The notes: generated by a model from the sequence alone, not told the origin. 64,000 nucleotides of DNA from an uncultured Bacteroidia bacterium (GCA_943789135.1 CALSSY010000006.1:50507-114506), one strand, 5' to 3'. Shown: positions 35,467-45,372, counted from the first letter of the stretch. A program made the numbers and translations.

Positions 35467-37046
35467 ATGCGCAAGATTCTTTTTCTTTTATTACTTGGAG
35501 GAATCCTAAATTCTGCAGGTTCACAAAACTTACCCATTAGACTTTGAAAGCAACGAACACAGTTTTACAGAATTTGGGGGGACACAATTCCGCAGGGTTA
35601 AAGATCCATTGAGACCTAATAATAATGTAGGTTTGTTTACAAATACGGCAGGTAGTGAATTTGAAGGCGCTTTTATAGATGTAAAAAATGGCGTTGTTCT
35701 AGATTCATCTCAAAAACTATATTTTAGCTTATATCATGCTGAAGGTGACTCTTTTTCGTTTCAAATAAAACTGGAACAAAGCGACCAATCCGCTCCTGAT
35801 ATTTTTATTCAAAGACGTTTCAAAACCAGTACTTGGCACTCCGATTCCTTCGATTTTTCAAAGGCCAAAATAGTAGGATCCGAGGAACCCATTAATGCTA
35901 AGGGCACTTATAAGAGAATTACCATCTTCTTTGAAGGAAATGAATTGAAATCTGGGGAGTATCACTTAGACGATATTAAAGGTTTTATTCGCACGGGCGG
36001 AAATCAACAGAACAATGGAACTCCAAATTATGGAAAATTAGTTTGGGCCGACGAATTTGATTATTCCGGTAAGCCTAAATCCGAAAACTGGCATCACCAA
36101 GTTATAGCACCTAATAATGGAACTTGGTTCAATGGGGAGCTACAGCATTACACGGATAAAATTGACAATTCTTATGTAAGTGATGGCACGATGAAAATAG
36201 TTCTTAAAAAGGAGCGATATACTTATGCTAACAGCACTTTAGATTATACATCTGCTCGATTGAATTCCAAATTTGCATTTACCTATGGAAGGGTTAATGT
36301 ACGCGCAAAAATTCCCGCGGGAAATGGAGTTTGGCCCGCAATTTGGACATTAGGCACCAATATTGGTGAAACAGGAAATTATTGGGGTCGAGATCAAAAC
36401 ACTGTGGGTTGGCCCAAATGTGGGGAAATCGACATCATGGAAAGTTGGGGACATAATCCGAGGTATGTTTCCTCTGCGGTGCATACCCAAGCACGGTTTG
36501 GTGGAGTGGAAACTGGCGGCACTTATTTAACCGATCCCTATAACGATTATCATGTTTATTCTTTGGTTTGGTCACCGGAAAAATTATTGTTTTTTGTTGA
36601 CAGCATTCAGAATTTATGAGTACAATCCTGATGTAAAAACAGCCGATAACTGGCCTTTCACAAAGGACCAATACATCTTATTGAATGTAGCCGTTATTTC
36701 TCAAGTGGATAATAATTTTGATTCTTCTAAAATGGAAATCGACTATGTACGTGTGTACCAAGAGGGCGAAGATTCATCTACATTAGACGCTCCAAAATCA
36801 ACAAAAATGGGAATGATCTATCCGAATCCTGTTAAAAATATCATCCATATTGAAAATATCACAGACTACATTTCTTATACCTTGACAGAAGTTAGTGGAA
36901 GAGAGGTGTTAATTGGAGATTTAACAAATTCTATTGGAATTGACGTACAGAATTTAACACCTGGTTTGTATAATTTACAGCTCAAAAAGCGCCATTTTTC
37001 TGCTACCGAAACACCTCAGGTATTTTTTCGGGTGATTAAGGAATAA
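35467..37046 (+). pseudogene. GH16 beta-glucanase/laminarinase with T9SS sorting domain, two frameshifts
   Basis: Three frames together form one gene. ATG 35467 gives the signal peptide MRKILFLLLLGGILNSAGSQ and meets a stop at 35547. Removing one base near 35539 (ATTAGAC to ATTGAC) joins it to DFESNEHSF and the long frame to 36619. Removing one T near 36616 (AATTT to AATT) joins FFVDSIQ to YEYNPDVKTADNWPF and runs to 37046. Domains: an N-terminal carbohydrate-binding-like module (to about residue 190), a GH16 catalytic domain with GEIDIMESWG (the ExDxxE catalytic motif), and a sorting domain (MIYPNPVKNIIHIEN). GH16 enzymes cut beta-1,3/1,4-glucans. Real decay and two sequencing insertions are both possible. 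Confidence 0.85.
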
Positions 37047-37048
37047 CG

Positions 37049-37056
37049 TATCTTTG
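37049..37056 (+). promoter_or_regulatory. -7 promoter element TATCTTTG for tRNA-Arg
   Basis: Exact TAnnTTTG match between the GH16 stop and the tRNA, 15 bp before the mature 5' end at 37072. Confidence 0.55.
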
Positions 37057-37071
37057 CGGAGCTAAAAGGCA

Positions 37072-37146
37072 GGTCCCGTAGTAGAATGGATACTACGTGA
37101 GTCTCCGGAACTCAAGATCCGCGTTCGATTCGCGGCGGGACCACCA
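37072..37146 (+). tRNA. tRNA-Arg (anticodon CCG)
   Basis: Cloverleaf checks by hand: acceptor GGTCCCG/CGGGACC, D-stem GTAG/CTAC, anticodon stem TGAGT/ACTCA around loop CTCCGGA (anticodon CCG, reads CGG), and T-stem CCGCG/CGCGG around TTCGATT. The CCA end is encoded (37144-37146). Confidence 0.95.
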
Positions 37147-37152
37147 AAAACC

Positions 37153-39927
37153 TCATTCGACTATTACCTTATTCCAAGTTTGTTTCCCTGCAGATTCCAC
37201 AATCACAAAGCACACGCCAGAATTCAATCCAATGGATTCCCTACGAATTTTAAGATTTTTCCCATAATCCGAGCCTTTTTCTACATACACCAATTTGCCA
37301 TCTGTATTGTAAATCCGAACAGAACTGATGTTCTTCTCTGAAGAAATATGCAACTCTGAAATTACTGGGTTGGGATAAATGCGCACCTCAGCGTTGATTC
37401 CGACCGATTCCTTTGATAAAATCGCGCCTTCCTTGAAAATTCGTGCGTAGAAAACACCCCTTCCATGGGTAGCAACTGCGAGTGTTCCATCAATTTGCCT
37501 GTAGTCAATCATATCGACCACCGCATTGCCAATTTCTCCTGGCGCTTGGTGTACCCAATTTGTGTTTAATCCGTCCAAACGATTTGAAGCAAACAATCCC
37601 ACGCTCGTGCCAACCATATAAACCATGCCGTCCTCAACGGGCACATATTTGAACCATCTCACAGAGGGCGCATCACCGGTTCCATTTTCATTAGCCTCTA
37701 AATTGCCTGCTATCTTTTCCCAATTGTCTCCTCCATCTAAAGATCGAAAAATACTGTAAACTCCATAATTTGAGTATACCACCACCAATTCTCTTGGGTC
37801 TTCAGGATGAACGGCAATACAACTCACACTGGCATTTCCCACTACCGGCGGGGTTTTCAAAGCCCTAAATTTCATATCGCCCGATTTAACCCCATCGATA
37901 GCGTATACATACTTTACATTGGTTCCAAAATACAACGGAATATTCATGCCGGGACTTGGATTGATCTTTGGACAAATACCCAGTGCCGTAATTTTTTGAT
38001 TAATAACGCGCAATGAATCAACCGAACGCGACCAGCCTTGAGAAATGGAATCGGTGCTACCGTCTAATTCAATAGTACTCAAACTCTGATTTCTATAAAC
38101 AAAACGACCCGCCGCCATATACATAATATCTTTATCGGAAGGATCCAAAACAAAGGGGTTTATAAATTGATAATCCGAACGCTTCACACCGATTGGATCT
38201 ATCCTTCTTTTCGCTAAAATGGACTTTCGATCGTTGCTAAGTTTGGCACGAACCGTATTTCCCAACTGCTTCGAAAAATAAGCATATCCACCACCCTCTT
38301 CAATGGCGCAATAAGACCCATCTCCGGGATAAGCAATTTGCCACTCAGCTTGAGGTGAAAAATCACTCGTCATCATTTGATTATTATCTTGGGCACCCAC
38401 AATAATTAATGGATCCAACTGCCGGTTGGGATCTACATCCAAACGACTTGGAGCCAGAGCTACCGTATAAAATTGGGTAGTCAAATAACCGTTATTTAAG
38501 GGTTTCCAGTCAACTTCATCCGACAAACAGTTGTCCGTATAAAACAAGCCGCCATCATTTCCGTTTAATACCTTTTTGGGATCTGATGTATAAAACAACC
38601 AAACATGCTGATCGGGATGTTGATTCGGCCACATTTCAAAATTGGGCAAACTCGTATTCCTTTTATAACCGGCAATAATGTCCGTATTCAAAGAATCCTC
38701 AAATCCACTTGTAGATCGGAAAATATTCGTACCACCGATGAAAACGATGTCTCTTACTTCTTCTATTGGAGGAAATACCCCAACAACCATATCGTAAGAA
38801 CCTTGTGTACGCCAGCTATTCAGCGCATATTTAGAAACCGGCAAATTTTGTGAAAGGTCCCTTTGTGAAAGAATACTTTTAGGATTATTTCGGGAAACTT
38901 CCATAACATACATGGCATTCCATTCCAATTCCCCACGTGAATCGGGTGAAGACTTACCCCAATCTTCTGTATTTAAAATAGCATAAATACGAACAAATGC
39001 ATCGCTTGTTTCACTTCCACGAATGCCCAAAACCACACGCTTATACGTCCGTCCTTGCCAATCGTTTGGTGTGATGGATGTCCAATCCCACCCATTGGTT
39101 GAATAGAAAATTCCACTTTGAGAAGCAAAGGCATCCGAACTGGACGTACTGTATAATACGCCATCTGCATCTAAATAAATTTCATTGAAATAGGCATTGG
39201 TTTTCCGAACAACATTCCACGTAGCTCCTCCGTCGTTCGACCTCATGATATTTTGATAGGTTGCCGCGTAAACAATACTTGAATCGTAACGTGTGGTGTC
39301 TACCAACACGTTCCAAACCAATTGCCAAGGGGTATTGAATGCGCTGTTTGAACTTCCCAAGGTACTATTAATAGGTTCCCAAGAGTTACCCGAATCCTTA
39401 GAAATTAAAAGTCCGTTACCGTAATAATAAGCACCCGGAGATCCCGCCGATTGGCCATAAGCTTCTCCAGTTCCCGCATACCAAATGTGCTCATATCCTT
39501 TTCTACGGTCTTGAACCAAACAAGAAATACTGCTAATTTCCCAAGCGTCTTGAGTAGGTTGCCAAGATTTACCTGCATCGGTGCTCAACCACATTCCCGA
39601 GGAAACACCACCCGCAACAATGCGATTTTCGTTTGTAACGTCAACCGCTGCCGCACGCGTTCTTCCTCCAACATGAAACGGACCTCGGTGCATCCATGGC
39701 GTGCCTTCACTCGCAATGGGATTGGCCTGTTGAACCTGCTGAGAGTTTATAAAGGCAAGCTCTTTAAATCTTATATTATGTGGGATTTTACCCGTTTGTG
39801 GATCTGCTAAACGACTTATTTCCCAATCCTTTCTGGTTTGAGGAAAATCAAATAATTCTCCTTCCTGTCCGAACAAAGAAACGAACACTGAACAGATTAG
39901 ATACGTTAATAAAACCAATTTCTTCAT
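37153..39927 (-). CDS. Asp-box (BNR/sortilin-like propeller) T9SS protein
   Basis: 924 aa from ATG 39927 (MKKLVLLTYLICSVFVSLFGQ); an upstream ATG at 39939 adds four residues. After the signal peptide, MHRGPFHVGGRTRAAAVD opens a beta-propeller with Asp-box repeats (STDAGKSW, SKDSGNSWE, SNDGGATW, SLDGGDNWE), as in VPS10/sortilin-like and exo-sialidase-like secreted proteins. The C-terminal 80 residues (VRIYPNPVISELHIS) are a sorting domain. No sialidase RIP motif or catalytic set was found, so enzyme activity is not claimed. It lies 18 bp after DUF2461 on the same strand. Confidence 0.85.
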   Translation of the reverse strand: MKKLVLLTYLICSVFVSLFGQEGELFDFPQTRKDWEISRLADPQTGKIPHNIRFKELAFINSQQVQQANPIASEGTPWMHRGPFHVGGRTRAAAVDVTNENRIVAGGVSSGMWLSTDAGKSWQPTQDAWEISSISCLVQDRRKGYEHIWYAGTGEAYGQSAGSPGAYYYGNGLLISKDSGNSWEPINSTLGSSNSAFNTPWQLVWNVLVDTTRYDSSIVYAATYQNIMRSNDGGATWNVVRKTNAYFNEIYLDADGVLYSTSSSDAFASQSGIFYSTNGWDWTSITPNDWQGRTYKRVVLGIRGSETSDAFVRIYAILNTEDWGKSSPDSRGELEWNAMYVMEVSRNNPKSILSQRDLSQNLPVSKYALNSWRTQGSYDMVVGVFPPIEEVRDIVFIGGTNIFRSTSGFEDSLNTDIIAGYKRNTSLPNFEMWPNQHPDQHVWLFYTSDPKKVLNGNDGGLFYTDNCLSDEVDWKPLNNGYLTTQFYTVALAPSRLDVDPNRQLDPLIIVGAQDNNQMMTSDFSPQAEWQIAYPGDGSYCAIEEGGGYAYFSKQLGNTVRAKLSNDRKSILAKRRIDPIGVKRSDYQFINPFVLDPSDKDIMYMAAGRFVYRNQSLSTIELDGSTDSISQGWSRSVDSLRVINQKITALGICPKINPSPGMNIPLYFGTNVKYVYAIDGVKSGDMKFRALKTPPVVGNASVSCIAVHPEDPRELVVVYSNYGVYSIFRSLDGGDNWEKIAGNLEANENGTGDAPSVRWFKYVPVEDGMVYMVGTSVGLFASNRLDGLNTNWVHQAPGEIGNAVVDMIDYRQIDGTLAVATHGRGVFYARIFKEGAILSKESVGINAEVRIYPNPVISELHISSEKNISSVRIYNTDGKLVYVEKGSDYGKNLKIRRESIGLNSGVCFVIVESAGKQTWNKVIVE

Positions 39928-39945
39928 ATACTTCCCCATTATCGA

Positions 39946-40602
39946 TTAGGCACCCATTAAGAAATTATTGAAAGGCAAGGATGCCTTGTAAACATCGCAG
40001 CAATACGAAATAAAATCATGTTGTATGCTTCTTTCTGGTTCGAAAGTATGCATGATATAAAACTGTTTGTTCAATAAAGCATCTACCTCCTTAGATGCCT
40101 CCATATAAGGCTTATCTATTCTTTTATTTTGTTCCCCCCTCATCGTTCCAAAGTATTTTTTAAAGTCGGTTTCTTTGAGTATTGCTTTGAATTTTGCGGG
40201 ATTTTCAAAAATTCGCTGCCTTATTTTTTGCAATTCTTCCTTCTCTGGCATGTAGTTTCCGGAATATAAGGCGCACTTTTCCGGTCCAACTTCCACGTAC
40301 AATCCACCGGCTTGCATGCTCTTACTACCATGTGGACTTAAAATCACCGACATAAAGGTCTTATAGGGTGTTTTATCTTTTGAAAACCGTATGTCGCGGT
40401 TTATCCTAAAGATAGATTTACGTATATCCGAATCTCCAAATTGGGGGTTGATATCCATTAATTGTTTTTGAAGTTCTTGTGCAAATTTCACAAACAAAGG
40501 TCGTACGCCTTTTTCGTAGGTATTTCTATTTTCGTCAAACCACGACTTCGTATTATTCATCGTTAATTCGATAAAAAACTCGAAGTATTCTTCTGTAAAC
40601 AT
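39946..40602 (-). CDS. DUF2461-family protein
   Basis: 218 aa. Pattern of the DUF2461 (TIGR02453) family: FFIELTMNNTKSWFDENR near the start, IFRINRDIRFSKDKTPYKT in the middle, and GGLYVEVGPEKCALYSG. These soluble proteins are widespread in Bacteroidota but their role is unknown. Divergent from the aldo/keto reductase; the intergenic space is 34 bp. Confidence 0.85.
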   Translation of the reverse strand: MFTEEYFEFFIELTMNNTKSWFDENRNTYEKGVRPLFVKFAQELQKQLMDINPQFGDSDIRKSIFRINRDIRFSKDKTPYKTFMSVILSPHGSKSMQAGGLYVEVGPEKCALYSGNYMPEKEELQKIRQRIFENPAKFKAILKETDFKKYFGTMRGEQNKRIDKPYMEASKEVDALLNKQFYIMHTFEPERSIQHDFISYCCDVYKASLPFNNFLMGA

Positions 40603-40636
40603 ATCCGAATATACGCAATACCCCTAATTTCGTAGT

Positions 40637-41620
40637 ATGGAATACAAAAATCTCGGTAAAACTGGACTCCCCATCAGTCGATTGAGTTTTGGCTCATGGA
40701 TTACTTTTGGAAATCAAATCGATAACCAAATTTCTGAAAGACTTATGGATATCGCCTACGATTATGGAGTTAATTTCTTTGACAATGCCGAGGTCTATGC
40801 CGCAGGCGAATCAGAAAGAGTTATGGGAGAGATTTTGAGCAAAAAATCTTGGTCAAGAGATTCCTATATTGTTTCCTCTAAAGTTTTCTTTGGAGCCGGA
40901 GCTCAAGTTCCCACACAAAAAGGGCTTCACCGGAAGCATATTTTTGAGGCATGCAACCAAGCTCTGGAAAGACTAAAAGTTGATTATCTAGATTTGTATT
41001 TCTGTCATCGTCCCGACAAAAGCACGCCCATAGAAGAAACGGTTTGGAGCATGCATCAACTGATCATGCAGGGTAAAATTCTTTATTGGGGAACATCTGA
41101 ATGGAGCGCCCAAGAAATCATGGAAGCCCATATGGTAGCTCGCCAATATAATTTGATTGGACCTGTAGTTGAACAACCGCAATACAACCTACTTCACCGA
41201 CAAAAATTCGAGGTTGAATATGCACAACTATACAAAACAGTAGGTTTGGGTACCACCATTTGGAGCCCATTGGCAAGCGGCTTATTAACCGGCAAATACA
41301 ATAATGGAGTTCCTGCAGATTCTCGATTGAAAAGAGACGAATTGGGGTGGTTAAGCGAACGCCTTCTGCAAGAATCCAATCTTAAGAAAGTGGCACAATT
41401 GGGCGACCTCGCCAAAGAAATTGGAACCACACTCCCATTATTAAGCATTGCTTGGTGTTTAAAAAACCCCAATGTATCTACGGTGATTTTAGGAGCAACT
41501 AAAGAACAACAATTAATTGAAAATTTGAAGGGCTTAGAAACAGAATTATTGCTTACCGATGAGATTATGAATCGAATCGAAGCCATTGTGGATAATGCCC
41601 CTGAACACCCTCAGTATTAA
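40637..41620 (+). CDS. aldo/keto reductase (potassium-channel beta-subunit-like)
   Basis: 327 aa. NADPH-dependent carbonyl reductase of the Kv-beta/YghZ type. Catalytic set D49 (FFDNAEVY), Y54, K82 (SSKVFFGAG) and H124 (YFCHRPD) is present; the cofactor segment near the C-terminus reads VILGATKEQQLIENL. Substrate unknown. A near-consensus TAATTTCG (40625-40632) lies four bases before the ATG. An apparent terminator follows. Confidence 0.88.
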   Translation: MEYKNLGKTGLPISRLSFGSWITFGNQIDNQISERLMDIAYDYGVNFFDNAEVYAAGESERVMGEILSKKSWSRDSYIVSSKVFFGAGAQVPTQKGLHRKHIFEACNQALERLKVDYLDLYFCHRPDKSTPIEETVWSMHQLIMQGKILYWGTSEWSAQEIMEAHMVARQYNLIGPVVEQPQYNLLHRQKFEVEYAQLYKTVGLGTTIWSPLASGLLTGKYNNGVPADSRLKRDELGWLSERLLQESNLKKVAQLGDLAKEIGTTLPLLSIAWCLKNPNVSTVILGATKEQQLIENLKGLETELLLTDEIMNRIEAIVDNAPEHPQY

Positions 41621-41667
41621 TTGAAGGATTACTCTGTAACCGTTTTGGCCCCGTCAAAATGAAACTT

Positions 41668-41692
41668 ACAATCAATTGTGATTGTTCTTTTT
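41668..41692 (+). terminator. probable terminator after the aldo/keto reductase gene
   Basis: Stem ACAATCA (41668-41674) / TGATTGT (41679-41685) with an ATTG loop, then TCTTTTT. The stem is short and AT-rich. Confidence 0.45.
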
Positions 41693-41702
41693 GATATATG
41701 AT

Positions 41703-41731
41703 TAGGATGCCAAATTTTGTATCGCATCCTA
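41703..41731. promoter_or_regulatory. palindromic operator candidate upstream of the lysine catabolic operon
   Basis: TAGGATGC (41703-41710) and GCATCCTA (41724-41731) form perfect 8-bp inverted repeats with a 13-bp spacer, so their centres are 21 bp apart, two helical turns. It lies about 36 bp before the saccharopine dehydrogenase ATG and next to a TATCTTGC element, and no T-run follows. A dimeric regulator site is more likely than a terminator. Confidence 0.45.
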
Positions 41732-41767
41732 TAAATGATTTAGCAAGGTTATTGTATCTTGCAGAAG

Positions 41768-42874
41768 ATGCAAAATATTCTTGTTATTGGACTTGGGAAG
41801 GTTGGATGTTTGGTCGGCGCAATGTTGAGTAAGAATTTCAATGTTACCGGATTGGATCAACAAGACCCCCATTATCCTTATAAATTACCATTTAACACGC
41901 TTAAAGGCGATGTCAAAAGCGATGAATTGTTAACCCAATTACTCCAAAAAAACGATACGGTTGTTTCTTGTTTGCCCTATTTTTTAAATAGGCGCATTGC
42001 TGAAATGGCGCACCAGCATAAATGTCATTATTTTGATTTAACTGAGGATGTGCCAACCACTTCGCATATTATGGAACTTGCAAAAACCGCAGAATCCGTT
42101 ATGGCTCCACAATGTGGGTTGGCGCCAGGGTACATAGGTATTGTTGGTGCTCATTTAACCCACGAATTTGAAAAACTTCGCGATATTGAACTTCGAGTTG
42201 GCGCGCTACCGCGTTTCCCAAATGGATTATTAGCCTATTCTTTTAATTGGTCCTCCTATGGGGTAATAAACGAATATCTTAACGATGCAGAAGTCATCCA
42301 TAACGGGGTCAAAAAGAATGTTCCTTCACTTGAAGGATTCGAATATATCAACATCGAGGGACAAGAGTTCGAAGCCTTTACTACCTCCGGCGGTTTGGGC
42401 ACCATGTGTGATACCTACGAAGGAAAAGTTGATACCTTGAATTATAAGACCATCCGCTATCCGGGTCATGGCAAACTCATGCGTTTTTTAATGTACGAAC
42501 TCATTATGAAAAACGACATTGACAACCTTGAGAAAATACTGAGCAATGCAAAACCACCTGTAGAAGATGATGTGGTTTATGTATATGCGGTGGTTGAAGG
42601 TTGGAAATCCGATAAAATTTCAAGAAAAGAATATTACAGAGCCTTTTATCCAATTGAAATTGATGGTATTCGTTGGCGCGCAATTTCCTGGACCACTGCG
42701 GGAGCCTTAGTTGCTGTAATTGAAATGGTCGCAAATGGCACACTGCCGCAAAAAGGATTCATCAAACAGGAAGAAATACCGTTTACAGATTTTATTAAAA
42801 CCCAAACGGGATCCTTATACCTACAAAATGCAAAAGGTCTAAATGAAGTTCAGCAAGAAAAACCCACTTTCTGA
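41768..42874 (+). CDS. saccharopine dehydrogenase (glutamate-forming, Lys9-like)
   Basis: 368 aa from ATG 41768 (MQNILVIGLGKVG). Rossmann loop GLGKVG at 8-13; then KNDTVVSCLPYFLNRRIAEM and APQCGLAPGYIG, typical of Lys9-type enzymes that oxidise saccharopine to glutamate and aminoadipate semialdehyde. Cytoplasmic. First gene of a three-gene operon with HglS-like and ALDH7-type enzymes. A lysine-ketoglutarate reductase is not visible here, so the pathway's first enzyme must lie elsewhere. Confidence 0.8.
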   Translation: MQNILVIGLGKVGCLVGAMLSKNFNVTGLDQQDPHYPYKLPFNTLKGDVKSDELLTQLLQKNDTVVSCLPYFLNRRIAEMAHQHKCHYFDLTEDVPTTSHIMELAKTAESVMAPQCGLAPGYIGIVGAHLTHEFEKLRDIELRVGALPRFPNGLLAYSFNWSSYGVINEYLNDAEVIHNGVKKNVPSLEGFEYINIEGQEFEAFTTSGGLGTMCDTYEGKVDTLNYKTIRYPGHGKLMRFLMYELIMKNDIDNLEKILSNAKPPVEDDVVYVYAVVEGWKSDKISRKEYYRAFYPIEIDGIRWRAISWTTAGALVAVIEMVANGTLPQKGFIKQEEIPFTDFIKTQTGSLYLQNAKGLNEVQQEKPTF

Positions 42875-43754
42875 TTTACTCCAAGGACTTTTTTCTACCT
42901 ATGAGAAACAAGTACCGGATGTAAAGAAAATAACCCAAGCACTCATTCAGCGGGGAGTTATACGTTCTCAATCCGAAATTGTCAACGATCATATTGCCTT
43001 TCGCACCTTGGGTATTCCTCATTTGGGAATTCAATCTATAGAGAAAATATTCTTGCATTTCGGTTATCAGAAAAGGGATTATTATCGATTTAACGAAAAA
43101 AAATTGAATGCCTATTGGTTCTCACCTCCAGAACCGGAGTATCCTCGAATATTCATTAGTGAATTGTGTGTAGATGAGCTTTCCGAACCCGTTCAAGAAA
43201 TCCTAAACCACTATACCAAAGAAATCACAACAGACCCGGTGTCAAAATTGAATTTAAACGATACTCAAGAGGTCATTGCTTTTTTTCAAAACCCTTTGTG
43301 GCAATTGCCTAACTGGGAGCACTATGAGGAACTGCTGAAAGAAAGTGAATATGCCGCATGGGTAATTTATAATAGATACTATCTGAATCATTACACCATC
43401 AGCGTTCATGCCTTACCATCCCCCCTGAATAATTTAGAATCCTTTAATGATTTTTTAAATGAAATTGGCGTAAAAATGAATTCGGCGGGTGGCGTAATAA
43501 AACAAAGTCCCGATGGACTGTTGCTTCAAAGCAGTACCGTCGCGCAACGTGTTCCAAGTAAATTTGCCAATGGCGATATTCATGAAATTTCAGGTAGTTA
43601 CGTCGAATTTGCAGAGCGTAAAGTATTACCAGAATTTGCAAACAACCCACAAGACACCTTGAACTCCATACAACGACGAGAAGGTTTTGAAGCCGGAAAT
43701 GCGGATAAAATTTTTGAAAGCACCTTTACCTCCCAAACCCAAAAAGATTTATAA
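42843..43754 (+). CDS. hglS: 2-oxoadipate dioxygenase/decarboxylase (DUF1338, HglS/YdcJ family)
   Basis: 303 aa. DUF1338 proteins such as HglS are iron-dependent and convert 2-oxoadipate to D-2-hydroxyglutarate in lysine breakdown. The expected metal ligands are present: H50 (VNDHIAFRT), H183 (YLNHYTISVHA) and E255 (GSYVEFAER). The gene overlaps the 3' end of the saccharopine dehydrogenase gene by 32 bp and is 3 bp upstream of the ALDH gene. Confidence 0.85.
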   Translation: MKFSKKNPLSDLLQGLFSTYEKQVPDVKKITQALIQRGVIRSQSEIVNDHIAFRTLGIPHLGIQSIEKIFLHFGYQKRDYYRFNEKKLNAYWFSPPEPEYPRIFISELCVDELSEPVQEILNHYTKEITTDPVSKLNLNDTQEVIAFFQNPLWQLPNWEHYEELLKESEYAAWVIYNRYYLNHYTISVHALPSPLNNLESFNDFLNEIGVKMNSAGGVIKQSPDGLLLQSSTVAQRVPSKFANGDIHEISGSYVEFAERKVLPEFANNPQDTLNSIQRREGFEAGNADKIFESTFTSQTQKDL

Positions 43755-43757
43755 ATT

Positions 43758-45290
43758 ATGCGAAAAGAAATCCAAGAAATATTTGAAAAAATCGCCATTC
43801 CTCAAGATGCTTTAGGATGCAATGATGGAAAAGAGTGGTTCGCCAATGGAGATACCTACAGCTCCTATACACCTGTAGATAATTCCCTTATTGGAAATGT
43901 AAAAGGTGGAGATATCGGAGATTACGAACGCTGTATTCAATCTGCAGAGGCTGCATTTAAAGAATGGCAGGTTGTACCTGCACCACAACGAGGTGAAGTA
44001 GTTCGTCGTTATGGTAATTTGCTCAGAGAACATAAAGACTCTTTAGGTCGATTGGTTTCTTGGGAAATGGGGAAATCCCTACAAGAAGGCTGGGGTGAGG
44101 TTCAAGAGATGATTGACATTTGCGATTTTGCAGTTGGACTTTCCCGTCAATTACATGGCTTCACCATGCATTCTGAACGCCCACAGCACCGCATGTATGA
44201 ACAATACCACCCGTTAGGGGTTGTAGGCATAATTTCCGCATTCAACTTTCCTGTTGCCGTTTGGAGTTGGAATGCCGCATTAGCGCTTATTTGTGGAAAT
44301 ACACTTATTTGGAAACCATCGGAAAAAGCACCTTACTGCGCTATTGCCTGTCAATTATTATTACAACAATCGCTTGAATCATTTGACTATCCCAAAGCCA
44401 TAAGCACCCTTATTGTTGGCGATGGAAAAATTGGTGAAATGATGTCGCAAGATCCAAGAGTGGCCTTGGTCTCTGCTACCGGTTCAACCCGAATGGGCAA
44501 ACTAGTAGCACAAAAAGTTGCCGCAAGATTGGGGAAATCCCTTCTGGAACTTGGAGGCAACAATGCCATCATTGTAACACCCAATGCCGATTTAAAAATG
44601 ACCATAATCGGTGCGGTTTTTGGTGCCGTTGGCACCTGTGGTCAACGTTGTACCAGTACAAGGCGATTGATTGTACATGATTCTATTTTTGATGAAGTAG
44701 CCCAATCAATGGCTAAAGCCTATAGCCAGATAAAAATCGGAAGTCCCTTGATAACTGAAAATCACGTGGGACCTCTAATTGATGAACAAGCGGTAATACA
44801 ATATGAAAACACCCTGAAATCGGCAACCCAACAAGGCGCTGAATGGATTGTAGAAGGTGGGCGCATCGCGGACGCAGAAAGTCCCTTTTATGTAAAGCCT
44901 GCCATTGCAAAAATATCGGCTGATGCTCCGGTGGTGCAACACGAAACCTTTGCACCAATCCTGTATATGATTCCATATTCCGGGGATGTAACAAATGCCA
45001 TCTCCATTCAGAACAACGTTCCTCAAGGCTTATCATCCGCGATTATGACCCTTAATATGCGTGAAGCGGAAATATTTCTATCTCATGCAGGTAGCGATTG
45101 TGGCATTGCAAATGTCAATATTGGTACTTCAGGTGCAGAAATTGGGGGTGCTTTCGGAGGCGAGAAAGAAACCGGTGGAGGGAGAGAAAGTGGTTCCGAT
45201 GCTTGGAAAGCTTACATGAGAAGACAAACTAACACGATTAATTATGGATCGAATCTTCCTTTGGCTCAAGGAATAAAATTCGATTTATAA
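43758..45290 (+). CDS. alpha-aminoadipate semialdehyde dehydrogenase (ALDH7A1/antiquitin-like)
   Basis: 510 aa, standard length. Oxidises aminoadipate semialdehyde to 2-aminoadipate with NAD(P)+. Catalytic C298 in GQRCTSTRRL and general base E264 in LLELGGNNA. The C-terminal block FGGEKETGGGRESGSDAWK and YMRRQTNTINYG are hallmarks of the ALDH7 branch. It closes the lysine operon. Confidence 0.9.
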   Translation: MRKEIQEIFEKIAIPQDALGCNDGKEWFANGDTYSSYTPVDNSLIGNVKGGDIGDYERCIQSAEAAFKEWQVVPAPQRGEVVRRYGNLLREHKDSLGRLVSWEMGKSLQEGWGEVQEMIDICDFAVGLSRQLHGFTMHSERPQHRMYEQYHPLGVVGIISAFNFPVAVWSWNAALALICGNTLIWKPSEKAPYCAIACQLLLQQSLESFDYPKAISTLIVGDGKIGEMMSQDPRVALVSATGSTRMGKLVAQKVAARLGKSLLELGGNNAIIVTPNADLKMTIIGAVFGAVGTCGQRCTSTRRLIVHDSIFDEVAQSMAKAYSQIKIGSPLITENHVGPLIDEQAVIQYENTLKSATQQGAEWIVEGGRIADAESPFYVKPAIAKISADAPVVQHETFAPILYMIPYSGDVTNAISIQNNVPQGLSSAIMTLNMREAEIFLSHAGSDCGIANVNIGTSGAEIGGAFGGEKETGGGRESGSDAWKAYMRRQTNTINYGSNLPLAQGIKFDL

Positions 45291-45372
45291 GGCAACTCCA
45301 TTTAAAAGGCAATTAGATTCATTTCGTCGGTTAATAAACCGAGGATTACAGAATTCATGCGAAATTTGATCC

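Noticed and set aside
37153..39927. Sialidase activity of the Asp-box protein
   Set aside because: Asp boxes are present but no RIP motif or catalytic Arg triad was found; propeller proteins of this type are often not enzymes.
41194..41586. Open frame of 130 codons antisense to the aldo/keto reductase
   Set aside because: Contained in a conserved enzyme gene; no supporting signals.
41703..41731. Inverted repeat read as a second terminator of the aldo/keto reductase gene
   Set aside because: No T-run follows and the 13-bp spacer is long; an operator fits better.
45327..45342. Hairpin TCGGTT-AATA-AACCGA after the ALDH gene
   Set aside because: Short stem and no T-run; too weak to call a terminator.
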